This document shows positions 1-7,732 of a stretch of 34,178 nt of DNA, piece after piece. Source of the DNA: CAZWUW01 sp964636895. GTDB lineage: Bacteria > Bacillota > Thermincolia > Thermincolales > CAZWUW01. The notes under the pieces were generated by a model. That model had not been told where the DNA came from. It searched no databases and saw only the letters and a program-made list of their open reading frames with translations. Made by a program: the position numbers and the translations under genes. The stretch lies in assembly GCA_964636895.1 (NCBI GenBank), contig CAZWUW010000024.1, positions 1 through 34,178 on the forward strand, read 5' to 3'. Position 1 is the first letter of the stretch; each line of letters starts with the position of its first letter.

Positions 1-58
1 TGAAAAAGAGAGAATTTCAGCGTAACTGTGTGTCTGGCAGAGGGTGGGCAGGTCAAAT

Positions 59-205
59 TCATAAGAACACATTAATACAAACATCCCGCTCGCCCAAATC
101 CGCAAAATCACTCCCGCTAATGTCAGCAAGCATAACATGTTTAACGTTGGTCAAATCAACTTCGGATAATTCAGTGTCCGAAGCAATAAAATTAAACCTG
201 CTCAT
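59..205 (-). CDS. small hypothetical protein, possibly truncated
   Basis: A 48-codon reading frame starts at an ATG preceded by a purine-rich GGAGAGC about 7 bases upstream, which is an acceptable ribosome site. The protein begins MSRFNFIASDTEL and looks like the start of a longer soluble acidic protein rather than a complete domain. It ends at a TGA with no further open frame behind it. I do not recognise the family. It may be an authentic short protein or the 5' remnant of a degraded gene. No terminator or partner is visible and the window edge is close. Confidence 0.35.
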   Translation of the reverse strand: MSRFNFIASDTELSEVDLTNVKHVMLADISGSDFADLGERDVCINVFL

Positions 206-413
206 TTTTTTGCTCTCCGTTTCGTCTCACATTTATGTGTAATAGCTTTGGTATTACGAAAAAACACAATTCTCTAATCATAAAAACAGGGAAAATTATT
301 TGCCGAAATTCATCCAAAAATACTTGCCGCTTACATCATCCACTATTTCCCAGTAATAGCAAAGCTAAAATTAGGCAATATATTAATAACTAAATTAAAT
401 TGGAGTGGTTTAA

Positions 414-968
414 GTGTTCAAAATTAAAGATAGAGTCACTTTAGGAATTCTAGCTGGTTTCGCTGGTAACACTGTAAAAACAATAATTGATGAAGTCTCT
501 TACAAGAAGAAAATCTCTCAAAGGTCTTATCGAAGCACGGCAGCTGGTGTGTGGGTAAGCAAAAAAAGCGAAGCGACTGGTATCAAAGGTCAAATTCTTG
601 GAGGCTTATTGGACTTTGGTATGGGTGCATTGGGTGGTGTTGGCACAGTTTATTTTCTATCTAAAACCGGAAGAGACCATCTCTTAAGTAAAGGTTTTCT
701 TTCAGGAATAACTATGGGTTCCTTAATTACCTTTGCTTTAGGTGCTATACCTCAAAACCAGGTGAGACCAAAGGATGCTGCTAGTAACCTTTCATATATG
801 TTAAGCCATGCTGCATACGGTATTGTTACAACTGCTGTTGCTGCTAAATTTGGTGATTCATCTTTATATGACGTAAAACCGCAAAACAATTATCTTAACC
901 CAACCTTTCCTACTACTGAACAGACCAAAAGTAAAGCAATACCAATAGCATCAAAACAATTTAGTTAA
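414..968 (+). CDS. glycine-rich membrane protein of unknown function
   Basis: This is the only convincing complete plus-strand gene in the window. It starts at GTG with a GGAG site about 8 bases upstream and encodes 184 residues. Three glycine/alanine-rich hydrophobic stretches are visible, at about residues 8-24, 62-82 and 96-112, and a fourth weak one at about 130-146, so it is probably an integral membrane protein. The loop around residues 30-55 is basic and carries the phrase AAGVWVSKKSEATG. The tail after residue 155 is polar and proline-rich. It resembles conserved uncharacterised membrane proteins of Desulfotomaculum-type Firmicutes, but I cannot name a function. It converges with the mannan operon on the other strand. 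Confidence 0.8.
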   Translation: MFKIKDRVTLGILAGFAGNTVKTIIDEVSYKKKISQRSYRSTAAGVWVSKKSEATGIKGQILGGLLDFGMGALGGVGTVYFLSKTGRDHLLSKGFLSGITMGSLITFALGAIPQNQVRPKDAASNLSYMLSHAAYGIVTTAVAAKFGDSSLYDVKPQNNYLNPTFPTTEQTKSKAIPIASKQFS

Positions 969-1038
969 ATATTCGACAACTTACGTTGTTTCCCTTGAAA
1001 AATATTTCTACATTCTCCGACAAAATCTTGGTGCCTAA

Positions 1039-1069
1039 TAAAAAAAGACCTGCAATAATACTGCAAGTC
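1039..1069 (-). terminator. rho-independent terminator of the manC operon
   Basis: On the minus strand an 8-bp stem (GACUUGCA with UGCAGGUC, one G-U pair) around a 7-base loop is followed by a run of seven U. It lies about 25 bases past the manC stop codon and closes the four-gene operon. Confidence 0.8.
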
Positions 1070-1093
1070 AGAGTAGTATAATTTTTCACTTTT

Positions 1094-2482
1094 CTACCCA
1101 CTTACCCGGCCATACATATCCTCAAAGCGCACTATATCGTCCTCACCCAAATAACTGCCGTTCTGCACCTCAATGATTTCGAGCGGCAATATGCCGGAAT
1201 TTTCCAGACGGTGCTTAGTGCTTTGCGGCACGAAGACACTTTCGTTCTCGTGGATCATCTGTTCAGTTTCACCGATGGTCACTTTGGCTGTTCCGCCGAT
1301 AACGATCCAGTGCTCACTGCGGTGATAATGCATCTGCAGGCTAAGCACCTGCCCCGGATTGACGACAATCTTCTTCATCTTATACCCCGGCCCTGCGCCC
1401 AGCACTGTATATAGCCCCCAAGGTCGATAAACCGTCGTATGCTCGTCCGCTTCTACCCGACCCTTGGCCGTGAGTTCGCTCACCAAGTCTTTGACCTTCT
1501 GCGACTCGCCCTTTTTGGCGACCACGATAACATCGTCCGTCTCCACTACCAAGAGGTCTTCCAGACCTATGCCGGCGATAAGACGGCTGTGTCCCAATAT
1601 CAACGTGTTTGAACAATCAATCGGAATACAGTCACCCTGGACGGCATTACCGTCCGCATCCTTGTCCAACACGTTATAGATAGCATCCCACGAGCCGATG
1701 TCGCTCCATTCTGTCGTTAGCGGCAACATCATCACCTGCCTTGATTTCTCGACCACGGCATAGTCGATCGAGATATTAGGCATTTCAGCAAAATTCTCCG
1801 TCATTATGTCCAGTAGCAAGTCTGTAAGCGCATAAATATCCGGCTGGTACACCCGCAATTCGTCCATAAAGCAACCGACCGTAAACGCCAACATGCCCGA
1901 GTTCCAATAGTAACTGCCATTAGCGAGATAAGCCTCTGCCGTTGCCCGGTCAGGCTTCTCATGGAACGACTCGACGTTAAAACCGCTGCCCAGCGGCTGA
2001 CCTGCCTGGATATAACCATAGCCGGTTTCCGGGCTATCCGGCTTTACGCCTAGCGTCACGATTTTGTTCATTTTTGCCACGTCTAACGCCTGCCGCAAAT
2101 TGGCAGTAAAGTTCTCCACTGATTGGATGATGTGGTCGGAGGGAGTCACCACCATCACCTCATCCAACCCGCAACCCAGTCGCTCCATGCAATACTTGGC
2201 CGCTAAGGCAATTGCCGGGGCGGTATTCCGCGCCACAGGCTCCAGCAGAATATGTGCTGCCTGGGCCTTGGCTGCGATAAGCTCGGTTTTTACATGATGA
2301 ACATATTCCTGGTTGGTCACGATGACCATATCTGATGGCTTAACCAGTTCCGAAAACCGCTCTATTGTCTGGACCAGCAACGATTTGTCGCCGTTCAATT
2401 TCAGAAACTGCTTAGGGAACCTGGTGCGCGAAAGAGGGAACAGGCGGCTACCTCCCCCACCCGCAAGAATGATAATTTTCAT
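1094..2482 (-). CDS. manC: mannose-1-phosphate guanylyltransferase / mannose-6-phosphate isomerase
   Basis: This enzyme makes GDP-mannose from mannose-1-phosphate and GTP; the bifunctional type also interconverts mannose-6-P and fructose-6-P. Residues 1-290 form the nucleotidyltransferase domain, with the signature ILAGGGGSRLFPLSR followed by FPKQFL, and VTPSDHII further on. Residues from about 350 form the cupin-type isomerase domain, with LQMHYHRSEHWIV and a late GSYLGEDDIVR. At 462 residues it is a little shorter than typical bifunctional enzymes but has both domains. Its ATG overlaps the stop codon of the upstream gene by one base (TAATG), which implies translational coupling. It is the last gene of the operon, and it would supply GDP-mannose to the GT4 enzyme encoded upstream. 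Confidence 0.93.
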   Translation of the reverse strand: MKIIILAGGGGSRLFPLSRTRFPKQFLKLNGDKSLLVQTIERFSELVKPSDMVIVTNQEYVHHVKTELIAAKAQAAHILLEPVARNTAPAIALAAKYCMERLGCGLDEVMVVTPSDHIIQSVENFTANLRQALDVAKMNKIVTLGVKPDSPETGYGYIQAGQPLGSGFNVESFHEKPDRATAEAYLANGSYYWNSGMLAFTVGCFMDELRVYQPDIYALTDLLLDIMTENFAEMPNISIDYAVVEKSRQVMMLPLTTEWSDIGSWDAIYNVLDKDADGNAVQGDCIPIDCSNTLILGHSRLIAGIGLEDLLVVETDDVIVVAKKGESQKVKDLVSELTAKGRVEADEHTTVYRPWGLYTVLGAGPGYKMKKIVVNPGQVLSLQMHYHRSEHWIVIGGTAKVTIGETEQMIHENESVFVPQSTKHRLENSGILPLEIIEVQNGSYLGEDDIVRFEDMYGRVSG

Positions 2483-3525
2483 TATAGAATCACATTCCTT
2501 TCCTCATGTTGCGCCAAAGCCAGACCGGCAATGCAGTAGCCAATGATGCTTTCAGCCCCTTGGTTGCGGTTGATGCCATCGGGTGTGATGCCGTCACAAC
2601 ATCCGCCGGTCTCACTGTCTATAAGGGATTCGCGACAAGAATTCGCGCCCAAATACCAGGCAAAACTCCGCCGTGCCAGCTCCAGCATCTCGCGGTCGCC
2701 AGTGGCCTGATAAGCAGCCAGGTGAGCCAAAGTGGCCCCACACGCCTCGATTGGCTGCTCATCATACTTAGCCATCTCCCCACCCCGCACAAACCATCCA
2801 TTACAACCCACCGACCGAAAAAAGCCGTCACGAAACGTAACTTGGTCAAGAAACTCCAGACTTTCCCGCGCCACTTGAACAAGTCTATCTTGTCCAAGGC
2901 GGCGGTAAGCCGCGAACAAAGCCCACGGCAGCACCGCGTTGCCCCAGGTAAGGCTGTCCTCAAACCACCGCCAGTCTTTCTCCCCGGCGAAGTGCGCAAA
3001 CCGATTAACGAGTGCATCAGCCAGTCCGGACATGAAGCAATCAACTTCGGTTCCTTCGATAGAACCAAGACCAATCAGAGCATACGCTTGGCTGCGCGGC
3101 CATTCCAGGGCGCGCACCCTGGGCAGGGCACAACTAACTGCAACAGCACACGCTTCTTTGACTCCGCGGGGCATGGCTGACGAAGCCTGGGTATACCCCA
3201 AGGCCCACAGACAGCGACCAAAACAGTCCTCCGAGCCTTCCCGCTCAGTGAATTGCCGGCTATAAGTCATAAAATTCCGGAATCCGCCGCTTTCATTCTG
3301 AGCATACAAGACAAACCCCAGGTAACGATAGACCAGCGCTAGGTAAGCAGGCTTTGGGAGTTTTTCATAGAGCATCACCGCCATAATTAGCGCTCGGGCG
3401 TTGTCATCGGTGCAGTAACCCTCTGTAAGGTTGGGGATACTAAACCGGGCATGTTGGAACATGCCTGTGTCATCAGTCATGCGGAAAATATGAGCATCAT
3501 CGAAGGTTTTGGCAAATTGATTCAA
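2482..3525 (-). CDS. alpha/alpha-barrel glycoside-active protein, glycosyltransferase-associated
   Basis: A 347-residue protein of alternating helices with the repeated pattern of a six-hairpin (alpha/alpha) barrel. Examples are YCTDDNARALIMAV, SEDCFGRCLWALGY, DSLTWGNAVLPWALFAAY and YDEQPIEACGATLAHLA. This protein type is regularly found beside GH130 and GT4 genes, sometimes fused to the GT4; its exact reaction is not established to my knowledge. Conserved acidic and aromatic residues in those segments fit carbohydrate binding. The start is a TTG five bases after the GT4 stop with only a weak ribosome site, so it is probably translated by coupling. It is third of four genes in the operon and likely cytoplasmic, as no signal peptide is visible. 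Confidence 0.75.
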   Translation of the reverse strand: MNQFAKTFDDAHIFRMTDDTGMFQHARFSIPNLTEGYCTDDNARALIMAVMLYEKLPKPAYLALVYRYLGFVLYAQNESGGFRNFMTYSRQFTEREGSEDCFGRCLWALGYTQASSAMPRGVKEACAVAVSCALPRVRALEWPRSQAYALIGLGSIEGTEVDCFMSGLADALVNRFAHFAGEKDWRWFEDSLTWGNAVLPWALFAAYRRLGQDRLVQVARESLEFLDQVTFRDGFFRSVGCNGWFVRGGEMAKYDEQPIEACGATLAHLAAYQATGDREMLELARRSFAWYLGANSCRESLIDSETGGCCDGITPDGINRNQGAESIIGYCIAGLALAQHEERNVIL

Positions 3526-3530
3526 TTATT

Positions 3531-4811
3531 CTAGCCACCGCCTTTCGGTTTGGGTGCTTCCATGATGCTGGTGAATAGTTGCGCCCCCTTCGGTTTGGGT
3601 GCTTCCATGATGCTGGTGGCCAGTTGCACTACCTTCGGTTTGGGGAATTCCATGATGTTGGTACGCAGTTGCCTTCCCTTTGGTTTGGCTGCTTCTATGA
3701 TGCTGCTGAACAGCTTGGTGTAGCAACTAGCTACATTGGCCCACGTCATTTTCTGTCCGACAGCCAAGGTCTTCATTTCCATTTCCTTTTTTTGCGCTGG
3801 ATTGTCGAGTACACCTTTGATGCACGACGCCAGAGATTTGGCATCCCTGAATTCGGCAAGCATTCCCCGACCACCGCCTAGCAATTCCTGAGCATAGCGG
3901 TATGGAGTCGACACGACGACCCGTCCGCATCCCACAGCGTACGCCAATGTCCCACTGACCGCCTGTTCTTTGGACAGATACGGCGTCATGTAGATGTCAG
4001 ACAAATGGAGATATGTTATCACTTCTGCTTTCGTCAGGTACTTGTCGATAAACCGAATATTATCCCTCACCCCTAGGCGTTCTGCCAAGGCGTTCAGGCT
4101 ATCCCGGTAGCTTTCACCATTTAGTTCCTGGACGCATGGATGGGTTTTGCCCAGAATGAGGTAAACCAGATTTTCGTATTCCGGCACAACTTTGGCAACA
4201 GCTTCAATTCCATACTCCAGCCCTTTAGCCGGACTTAAGAGCCCAAAACTACTTATCACCTGCTTGTTAGCTAAGCCATGGCTGACTTTTAGTTCTTCGC
4301 GCGGTTTAACTGGCAGGCTTGGAACACCATGGGGAATGACTAATATTTTGCTTCGCTCAATACCATACACTTCGATTAATAGTGGGACTGCACTTTCAGC
4401 CATCGTCACCACCATTGAGGCAAGTTGTCCAAGCTCCCGTAGAACTAGCCTTTGTTTTTGGGATGGCTCCATAAGTACGGTATGCGTCGTGATGATAAAA
4501 GGTATCGTTAACTTCTTGGCGAAGTCGATGATGTATTCGCCGCTTTCTCCGCCAAATATCCCGTATTCATGCTCGATTACCAGCAAATCAGCATGGTTGT
4601 TTGCCCAGCGGGCAGTCTGGAAGTAACTGGCGCGATTATGCTGGCTGAGTTTGGCGACCACTCGTGAGTCCTTATATTCTTCTGTATTGGTGACCGCAAT
4701 AACGGTCGGTCGGAATAAAGAGTTTTTGTCGATTTCGTTCACCAAGTCCTCCGTAAATGTGGCCAACCCGCAAACCCGCGGGGGATATGTGCTTAAAAAG
4801 GCAATATTCAT
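3531..4811 (-). CDS. GT4-family glycosyltransferase with repetitive C-terminal tail
   Basis: A GT-B fold retaining glycosyltransferase, probably a mannosyltransferase given its operon with ManC and GH130. The N-terminal half begins MNIAFLSTYPPRVCGLATFT, a glycine loop typical of the family. In the C-terminal half LGLLSPAKG-like, FIDKYLT, SDIYMTPY and EQAVSGTLAYAVGCGR give the donor site, with the E-x7-E type motif. The start has a strong AAGGAGG site. The catalytic part ends at about residue 375. The remaining 50 residues are four copies of a 15-residue unit (consensus S-I-M-E-A-P-K-P-K-G-x-Q-L-x-T) that is not part of the GT4 fold. It is second in the operon, 49 bases after GH130. Confidence 0.85.
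   Translation of the reverse strand: MNIAFLSTYPPRVCGLATFTEDLVNEIDKNSLFRPTVIAVTNTEEYKDSRVVAKLSQHNRASYFQTARWANNHADLLVIEHEYGIFGGESGEYIIDFAKKLTIPFIITTHTVLMEPSQKQRLVLRELGQLASMVVTMAESAVPLLIEVYGIERSKILVIPHGVPSLPVKPREELKVSHGLANKQVISSFGLLSPAKGLEYGIEAVAKVVPEYENLVYLILGKTHPCVQELNGESYRDSLNALAERLGVRDNIRFIDKYLTKAEVITYLHLSDIYMTPYLSKEQAVSGTLAYAVGCGRVVVSTPYRYAQELLGGGRGMLAEFRDAKSLASCIKGVLDNPAQKKEMEMKTLAVGQKMTWANVASCYTKLFSSIIEAAKPKGRQLRTNIMEFPKPKVVQLATSIMEAPKPKGAQLFTSIMEAPKPKGGG
3537..3716 (-). repeat. four tandem 45-bp repeats inside the GT4 gene
   Basis: Four 45-base units start near 3547, 3592, 3637 and 3682, measured at the shared GGTTTGG. They keep the GT4 reading frame and encode a basic, proline-rich 15-residue repeat. 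The two units nearest the stop codon are the most alike and the unit next to the catalytic domain is the most diverged, as expected if copies were added at the end of the gene. Confidence 0.85.
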
Positions 4812-4860
4812 TGGCAGCCTCCTTTCTCAAACTGTTGTCCTCTCCGCAAAGCAGACCTTA

Positions 4861-5868
4861 TCAATAAATCGACTCATCCAGCGACCCCGGACATTTTCGG
4901 AGGTATTCCAGCAAGTCGCTTATGGAGGCCGTAGCCAAAGCGATGCATGTGTCTGCTCCCCCGTAATACATTTTTAGCAGTCCAGTCTTATCATCCATCA
5001 CCCAGCCACCCGCAAAAACCACATCGGCTACATCTCCCTGCCGTTCATACCATTCTACCGGGCCAAAGACCCATTCCTCACTCCGGCGCAACACCTTAAG
5101 AGGATCTTCCAGGTCGAGCAGTGCCAGTCCAAGCCGATAAATCGCCCCGGCGGCAGTCTGGCGCACCCCGTGGTATATTATGAGCCAGCCTTCAGCAGTT
5201 TCAATGGGCGGAGTACAAAGACCAATTTTTCCGCCATCCCACCAGGCACCTCGGCGGGCGTGCATCAGCACCTGGCTGTTACTCCAATGAACTAGGTCGT
5301 CGGAAAATGACAGCCAAATGTGCGCGCCCGGTACGTAGTTAGTAATAATCGGCCGATGGATAAGCCCCCATTTCCCGTTAATCCGGCGCGGAAAAAGCGC
5401 GGCATCTTTGTCTTCCGGCGGCATAACCGGTCCAAGCCGTTCAAAATTTGCGAAATCGTCCGTAAGCGCCATGGCCACGAGCGGCCCGCCACGAGAATAA
5501 GCAGTGTAGGTGATAGCCCACTTGCCCAATTCTGCAAGCCAACAAATCCGAGGATCTTCTATCCCCCATAGTTCTTCTGGATGATTGTCCGGGTCAGGCG
5601 CCAGCGTCGGCAATTTGTCAATCTGCCAGTTGCCAACCCCGTCTTCACTGATAGCCTTGGTAAGGTGGGAGAATCCCCGTCTGTCCTCCACCCTAGCAAG
5701 CAACAGGACTTTACCACGAAAAATAGTCGCCCCTGGATTGAACACCGTATTTGCTGGATATGGCCAGTCTTTAGCCGTCAAAATCGGGTTGTTCGAATTC
5801 CGCAAAAAAAGCTCTTTATATGTATTATTGTGGCCTTTCAGTTTGGTCTCAAATTTATTTTTGTTAAT
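4861..5868 (-). CDS. GH130-family mannoside phosphorylase-like protein, probable AUU start
   Basis: Glycoside hydrolase family 130 enzymes phosphorolyse or hydrolyse beta-mannosides. Family marks are NTVFNPGATIFRGKVLLLARVEDRRG near the N-terminus, WGIEDPRI, a YTAYS blade and WWDGGKIGLCTPPIETAEGW with GVR shortly after, spread over a five-bladed propeller. The first conventional initiator in frame is a TTG at 5805 without a good ribosome site. The frame stays open upstream to an ATT at 5868, eight bases after a perfect AGGAGG. That start adds 21 residues (INKNKFETK...) and gives 335 residues. I therefore choose the AUU start, with the TTG as fallback. It is the first gene of the mannoside operon. 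Confidence 0.82.
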   Translation of the reverse strand: MNKNKFETKLKGHNNTYKELFLRNSNNPILTAKDWPYPANTVFNPGATIFRGKVLLLARVEDRRGFSHLTKAISEDGVGNWQIDKLPTLAPDPDNHPEELWGIEDPRICWLAELGKWAITYTAYSRGGPLVAMALTDDFANFERLGPVMPPEDKDAALFPRRINGKWGLIHRPIITNYVPGAHIWLSFSDDLVHWSNSQVLMHARRGAWWDGGKIGLCTPPIETAEGWLIIYHGVRQTAAGAIYRLGLALLDLEDPLKVLRRSEEWVFGPVEWYERQGDVADVVFAGGWVMDDKTGLLKMYYGGADTCIALATASISDLLEYLRKCPGSLDESIY

Positions 5869-5882
5869 TAGAAAAACCTCCT
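5866..5882 (-). promoter_or_regulatory. consensus Shine-Dalgarno placed before an AUU codon
   Basis: AGGAGG at 5882-5877 is followed by 8 bases and then AUU at 5868-5866 in the GH130 frame. No ATG, GTG or TTG lies at suitable distance from this ribosome site in any frame leading into the gene. Confidence 0.6.
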
Positions 5883-5904
5883 AAGTAGTAATCCGTATGC
5901 AAGG

Positions 5905-5960
5905 AAAAAACGGCACCGCAATCACAAGCGTACGTCTAATGCGCCAGGTTGCAGTGCCGG
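5905..5960 (-). terminator. terminator or attenuator between the HTH-EVE gene and the GH130 operon
   Basis: An 11-bp stem (5949-5959 with 5911-5921, one G-U pair) encloses a 27-base loop and is followed by six U on the minus strand. It is 22 bases upstream of the GH130 ribosome site. That leaves no room for a promoter in between, so the operon must be transcribed through it. It may therefore be an attenuator as well as the end of the upstream gene. Confidence 0.65.
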
Positions 5961-5995
5961 TTATAGCCTTTTTCCTCTTCTGCTCTACAACGCAT
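5936..5995 (-). CDS. possible 19-residue leader peptide
   Basis: A tiny frame MRCRAEEEKGYNRHCNLAH starts at an ATG five bases after GGGGGG. Its stop codon lies in the loop of the 5905-5960 hairpin, so a translating ribosome would cover the 5' arm of the stem. This geometry suits a translation-dependent attenuator. There is no run of a single amino acid that would reveal a signal. The overlap could be chance. Confidence 0.25.
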   Translation of the reverse strand: MRCRAEEEKGYNRHCNLAH

Positions 5996-6023
5996 TTCAT
6001 CCCCCCTTTTGAGATGTATTTGC

Positions 6024-6725
6024 TCATTGTTTATTGCTGTCGCAATAATTACTATACATTTCTAACCATTTAGACCAGTCATAGTCCGGTTGTTCTTTTA
6101 AAGTGTTAACATTTCTATCAAATGTTTCTTTATCTAATTTTAGGTAAGTATCGCCTGGTCGTGGTCTAAAATCTATTCCGGCTTCCTTAAGCGTCAGCCC
6201 CTCTTTAAAACCCATGGTCTGTTTGTGCGGAACCACATAAGGCCAACGAGAATATTCCTGTTCTTGGTCAGGCCATTCTCTAGCACCTGCTTCAATTGTC
6301 CCGGTGATCTCGGTTACAGTTATAATCCTTTTAATTGGATGGGTAAGATAAATCAAGCACTTCATACCCGGCCGCATACTCTTTGCTATATTAAATCTGT
6401 TTTTGGGGAATGCGACCCGCTCCGGAGTCTTCCTGGGCCAATCCGCATACAAAATTTTCAACCCATAAGAACTACCGACCTGAAGTTCCTCACTCAACTC
6501 ATTTATCTGTTTAAGCGTAAATAACATTTGCCCTCTTGGTGTAAATACAGGGCTAACCTTTCCCCCCTGAACCCACCTTCTAACGGTTAACTCCGATTTA
6601 CCCAATTCGTTAGCGGCCACATCTAAAGTAAGGTATATTTCCCTGGTTTTGGTTAAAAGCTCTAGTTTCTGCTCAACCGTTTTAAGCCTTACTTCAAGTC
6701 CCTCAATAATATTATTAATATCCAC
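6024..6725 (-). CDS. helix-turn-helix protein with EVE/PUA-like domain
   Basis: The 233-residue protein has a short coiled coil (about 1-28), then a MerR/excisionase-type helix-turn-helix (about 31-75, with LTLDVAANELGKSELTVRRW). A compact domain at about 85-195 has EVE/PUA features: YADWPRKTPERVAFPKN, GMKCLIYLTHPIKRI and RWPYVVPHK. EVE domains bind modified bases in DNA or RNA, and such proteins often belong to defence islands or restriction of modified DNA. I infer a DNA-binding sensor of base modification; this architecture is uncommon. The start is GTG behind AAGGGGG. No restriction nuclease lies next to it in this window, but a toxin-antitoxin pair is 400 bases upstream. Confidence 0.65.
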   Translation of the reverse strand: MDINNIIEGLEVRLKTVEQKLELLTKTREIYLTLDVAANELGKSELTVRRWVQGGKVSPVFTPRGQMLFTLKQINELSEELQVGSSYGLKILYADWPRKTPERVAFPKNRFNIAKSMRPGMKCLIYLTHPIKRIITVTEITGTIEAGAREWPDQEQEYSRWPYVVPHKQTMGFKEGLTLKEAGIDFRPRPGDTYLKLDKETFDRNVNTLKEQPDYDWSKWLEMYSNYCDSNKQ

Positions 6726-6834
6726 CAGAAAAATTCCCCCTTCAACTATGATTATAGTCTATTTATAATCCTTGGTCAAGTTGATATTATTTTTATCATT
6801 GTGTTTGGCTGGAATAATTCTCATCTGCTGAAAG

Positions 6835-6863
6835 AAAAAAGTCGCCCCTCCGGGCGACTTTTT
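6835..6863. terminator. bidirectional rho-independent terminator
   Basis: GTCGCCC and GGGCGAC form a 7-bp GC-rich stem around CTCC at 6841-6858. There is an A-run before it and a T-run after it, so it can stop transcription in both directions. It lies downstream of the toxin-antitoxin operon and just upstream of the HTH-EVE gene. Confidence 0.85.
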
Positions 6864-6903
6864 CTGAAAATCAAGCATACATTTTGTACCTGCTCCAGCC
6901 CTG

Positions 6904-7045
6904 CTATGGCAGACAGGGCCAAACATATGCCAGTAATCCCAGCTCCTGCAAGGCTGTGAATGACTCCGACGGCTTTACCAACAGAAGCATTTTTTTATCT
7001 CTTCCCGCACCCGCTCCACAGAAACGCCGGCGATAAGAAAAGCGT
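6904..7045 (-). pseudogene. fragment of a second tRNA nucleotidyltransferase gene
   Basis: Translating the minus strand gives AFLIAGVSVERVREEIKK and, after a one-base frameshift in a run of A, MLLLVKPSESFTALQELGLL, ending at a TAG. This matches the stretch AVLIANVAEERVREELKK and MLLLVKPSECFIALQELGLL of the intact gene at 7728-9038. DNA similarity covers only about 140 bases. The fragment is diverged, so it is an old partial copy or the stump of a second paralogue. No start, catalytic motif or HD domain remains. Confidence 0.75.
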
Positions 7046-7116
7046 TTTTTTGACCCCGGCATCGACTATTTTCAACAAAGTGTCAAAATAGTCCTGGAGT
7101 TCGCCACGAATCCGCC

Positions 7117-7437
7117 TTACAAAATACTGTCGTACTTTTGTGCTCCGTATAGTACACGCGTAATCACAACTTGTTTCTCAGCTTCATTTACCAAATAAAA
7201 GGCAAGGTAGTTATGTACAATTACCTTGCGATACCCTTTGCTACTCAATAACTCATCCAGCACAGGACTGCCACTGTAAGGAAAATCTCGGAGCCGCATA
7301 ATTTGTTGTTCAATATCGTCCATCAGTGCAAATGCAGCTTGTGATGCCAAAAGCGTTTTTGCTATATACTCAAAAATTCGTTCTAAATCATTTTCTGCCA
7401 TTGGAGTAAGCTTTAACGTATATCTACTATCTTCCAT
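7117..7437 (-). CDS. RelE/ParE-family toxin
   Basis: A 106-residue protein with the RelE/ParE fold signature: YTLKLTPMAENDLERIFEYIA at the N-terminus, then IMRLRDFPYSGSPV and GYRKVIVHNYLAFYLV, and the final strand VVITRVLYGAQKYDSIL. Toxins of this family either cut mRNA at the ribosome or poison gyrase; sequence alone does not decide which. It overlaps the antitoxin gene by 11 bases, in the order antitoxin then toxin. The key C-terminal R-V-L-Y-G-x-Q pattern is intact, so it is probably active and held in check by its partner. Confidence 0.88.
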   Translation of the reverse strand: MEDSRYTLKLTPMAENDLERIFEYIAKTLLASQAAFALMDDIEQQIMRLRDFPYSGSPVLDELLSSKGYRKVIVHNYLAFYLVNEAEKQVVITRVLYGAQKYDSIL

Positions 7438-7690
7438 ACTTTGCCCTCAATCGAGCAAAAACTTTCTCCCCATCTAAAAGCGGAACTCCGTCAGCAATTT
7501 GCTTTTCGGCTTCGCCCAGTTTGCGGTAAACGTCTACAATAGCCATCTGCTTGTTATAAGTTTCTACACTCATTATTACCAGATCACCATATCCATTCTT
7601 TGTGATGAACACCGGTTCAGACTGGCTGTGACAAATCTCAGAAATTTTACTGGTGTTTCTAAGTTCAGCAATTGGCCTGATTTCAGGCAT
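7427..7690 (-). CDS. Phd/YefM-family antitoxin
   Basis: An 87-residue antitoxin beginning MPEIRPIAELRNTSKISEIC, the usual N-terminal DNA-binding part of Phd/YefM proteins. It is followed by EPVFITKNGYGDLVIMS and a helical C-terminal region that should wrap the toxin. I choose the ATG at 7690, which follows AAGGGGTGGG, instead of a possible upstream codon at 7759 that lies inside the neighbouring gene. It is expected to repress its own operon through the palindrome just upstream. Confidence 0.88.
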   Translation of the reverse strand: MPEIRPIAELRNTSKISEICHSQSEPVFITKNGYGDLVIMSVETYNKQMAIVDVYRKLGEAEKQIADGVPLLDGEKVFARLRAKYGR

Positions 7691-7711
7691 AAAACCCACC
7701 CCTTCTTTTTG

Positions 7712-7732
7712 CATAATTATAGCATAATTATG
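7712..7732. promoter_or_regulatory. palindromic operator of the toxin-antitoxin operon
   Basis: A perfect inverted repeat, CATAATTAT-AGC-ATAATTATG, lies 22 bases upstream of the antitoxin start and contains -10-like TATAAT. Its position suits autorepression by the antitoxin-toxin complex. It also overlaps the last codons of the nucleotidyltransferase gene by five bases. Confidence 0.7.

Noticed and set aside
2506..3265. Long plus-strand frames opposite the alpha/alpha-barrel gene
   Set aside because: Shadow frames in GC-rich coding DNA; no family resemblance.
3526..3726. Minus-strand His-rich frame over the 45-bp repeats
   Set aside because: It is an alternative frame of the GT4 tail repeat without a ribosome site.
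5883..6000. 39-codon frame MKCVVEQ... over the attenuator
   Set aside because: Its ATG directly abuts the G-run, leaving no spacing for a ribosome site; the 19-codon frame fits better.
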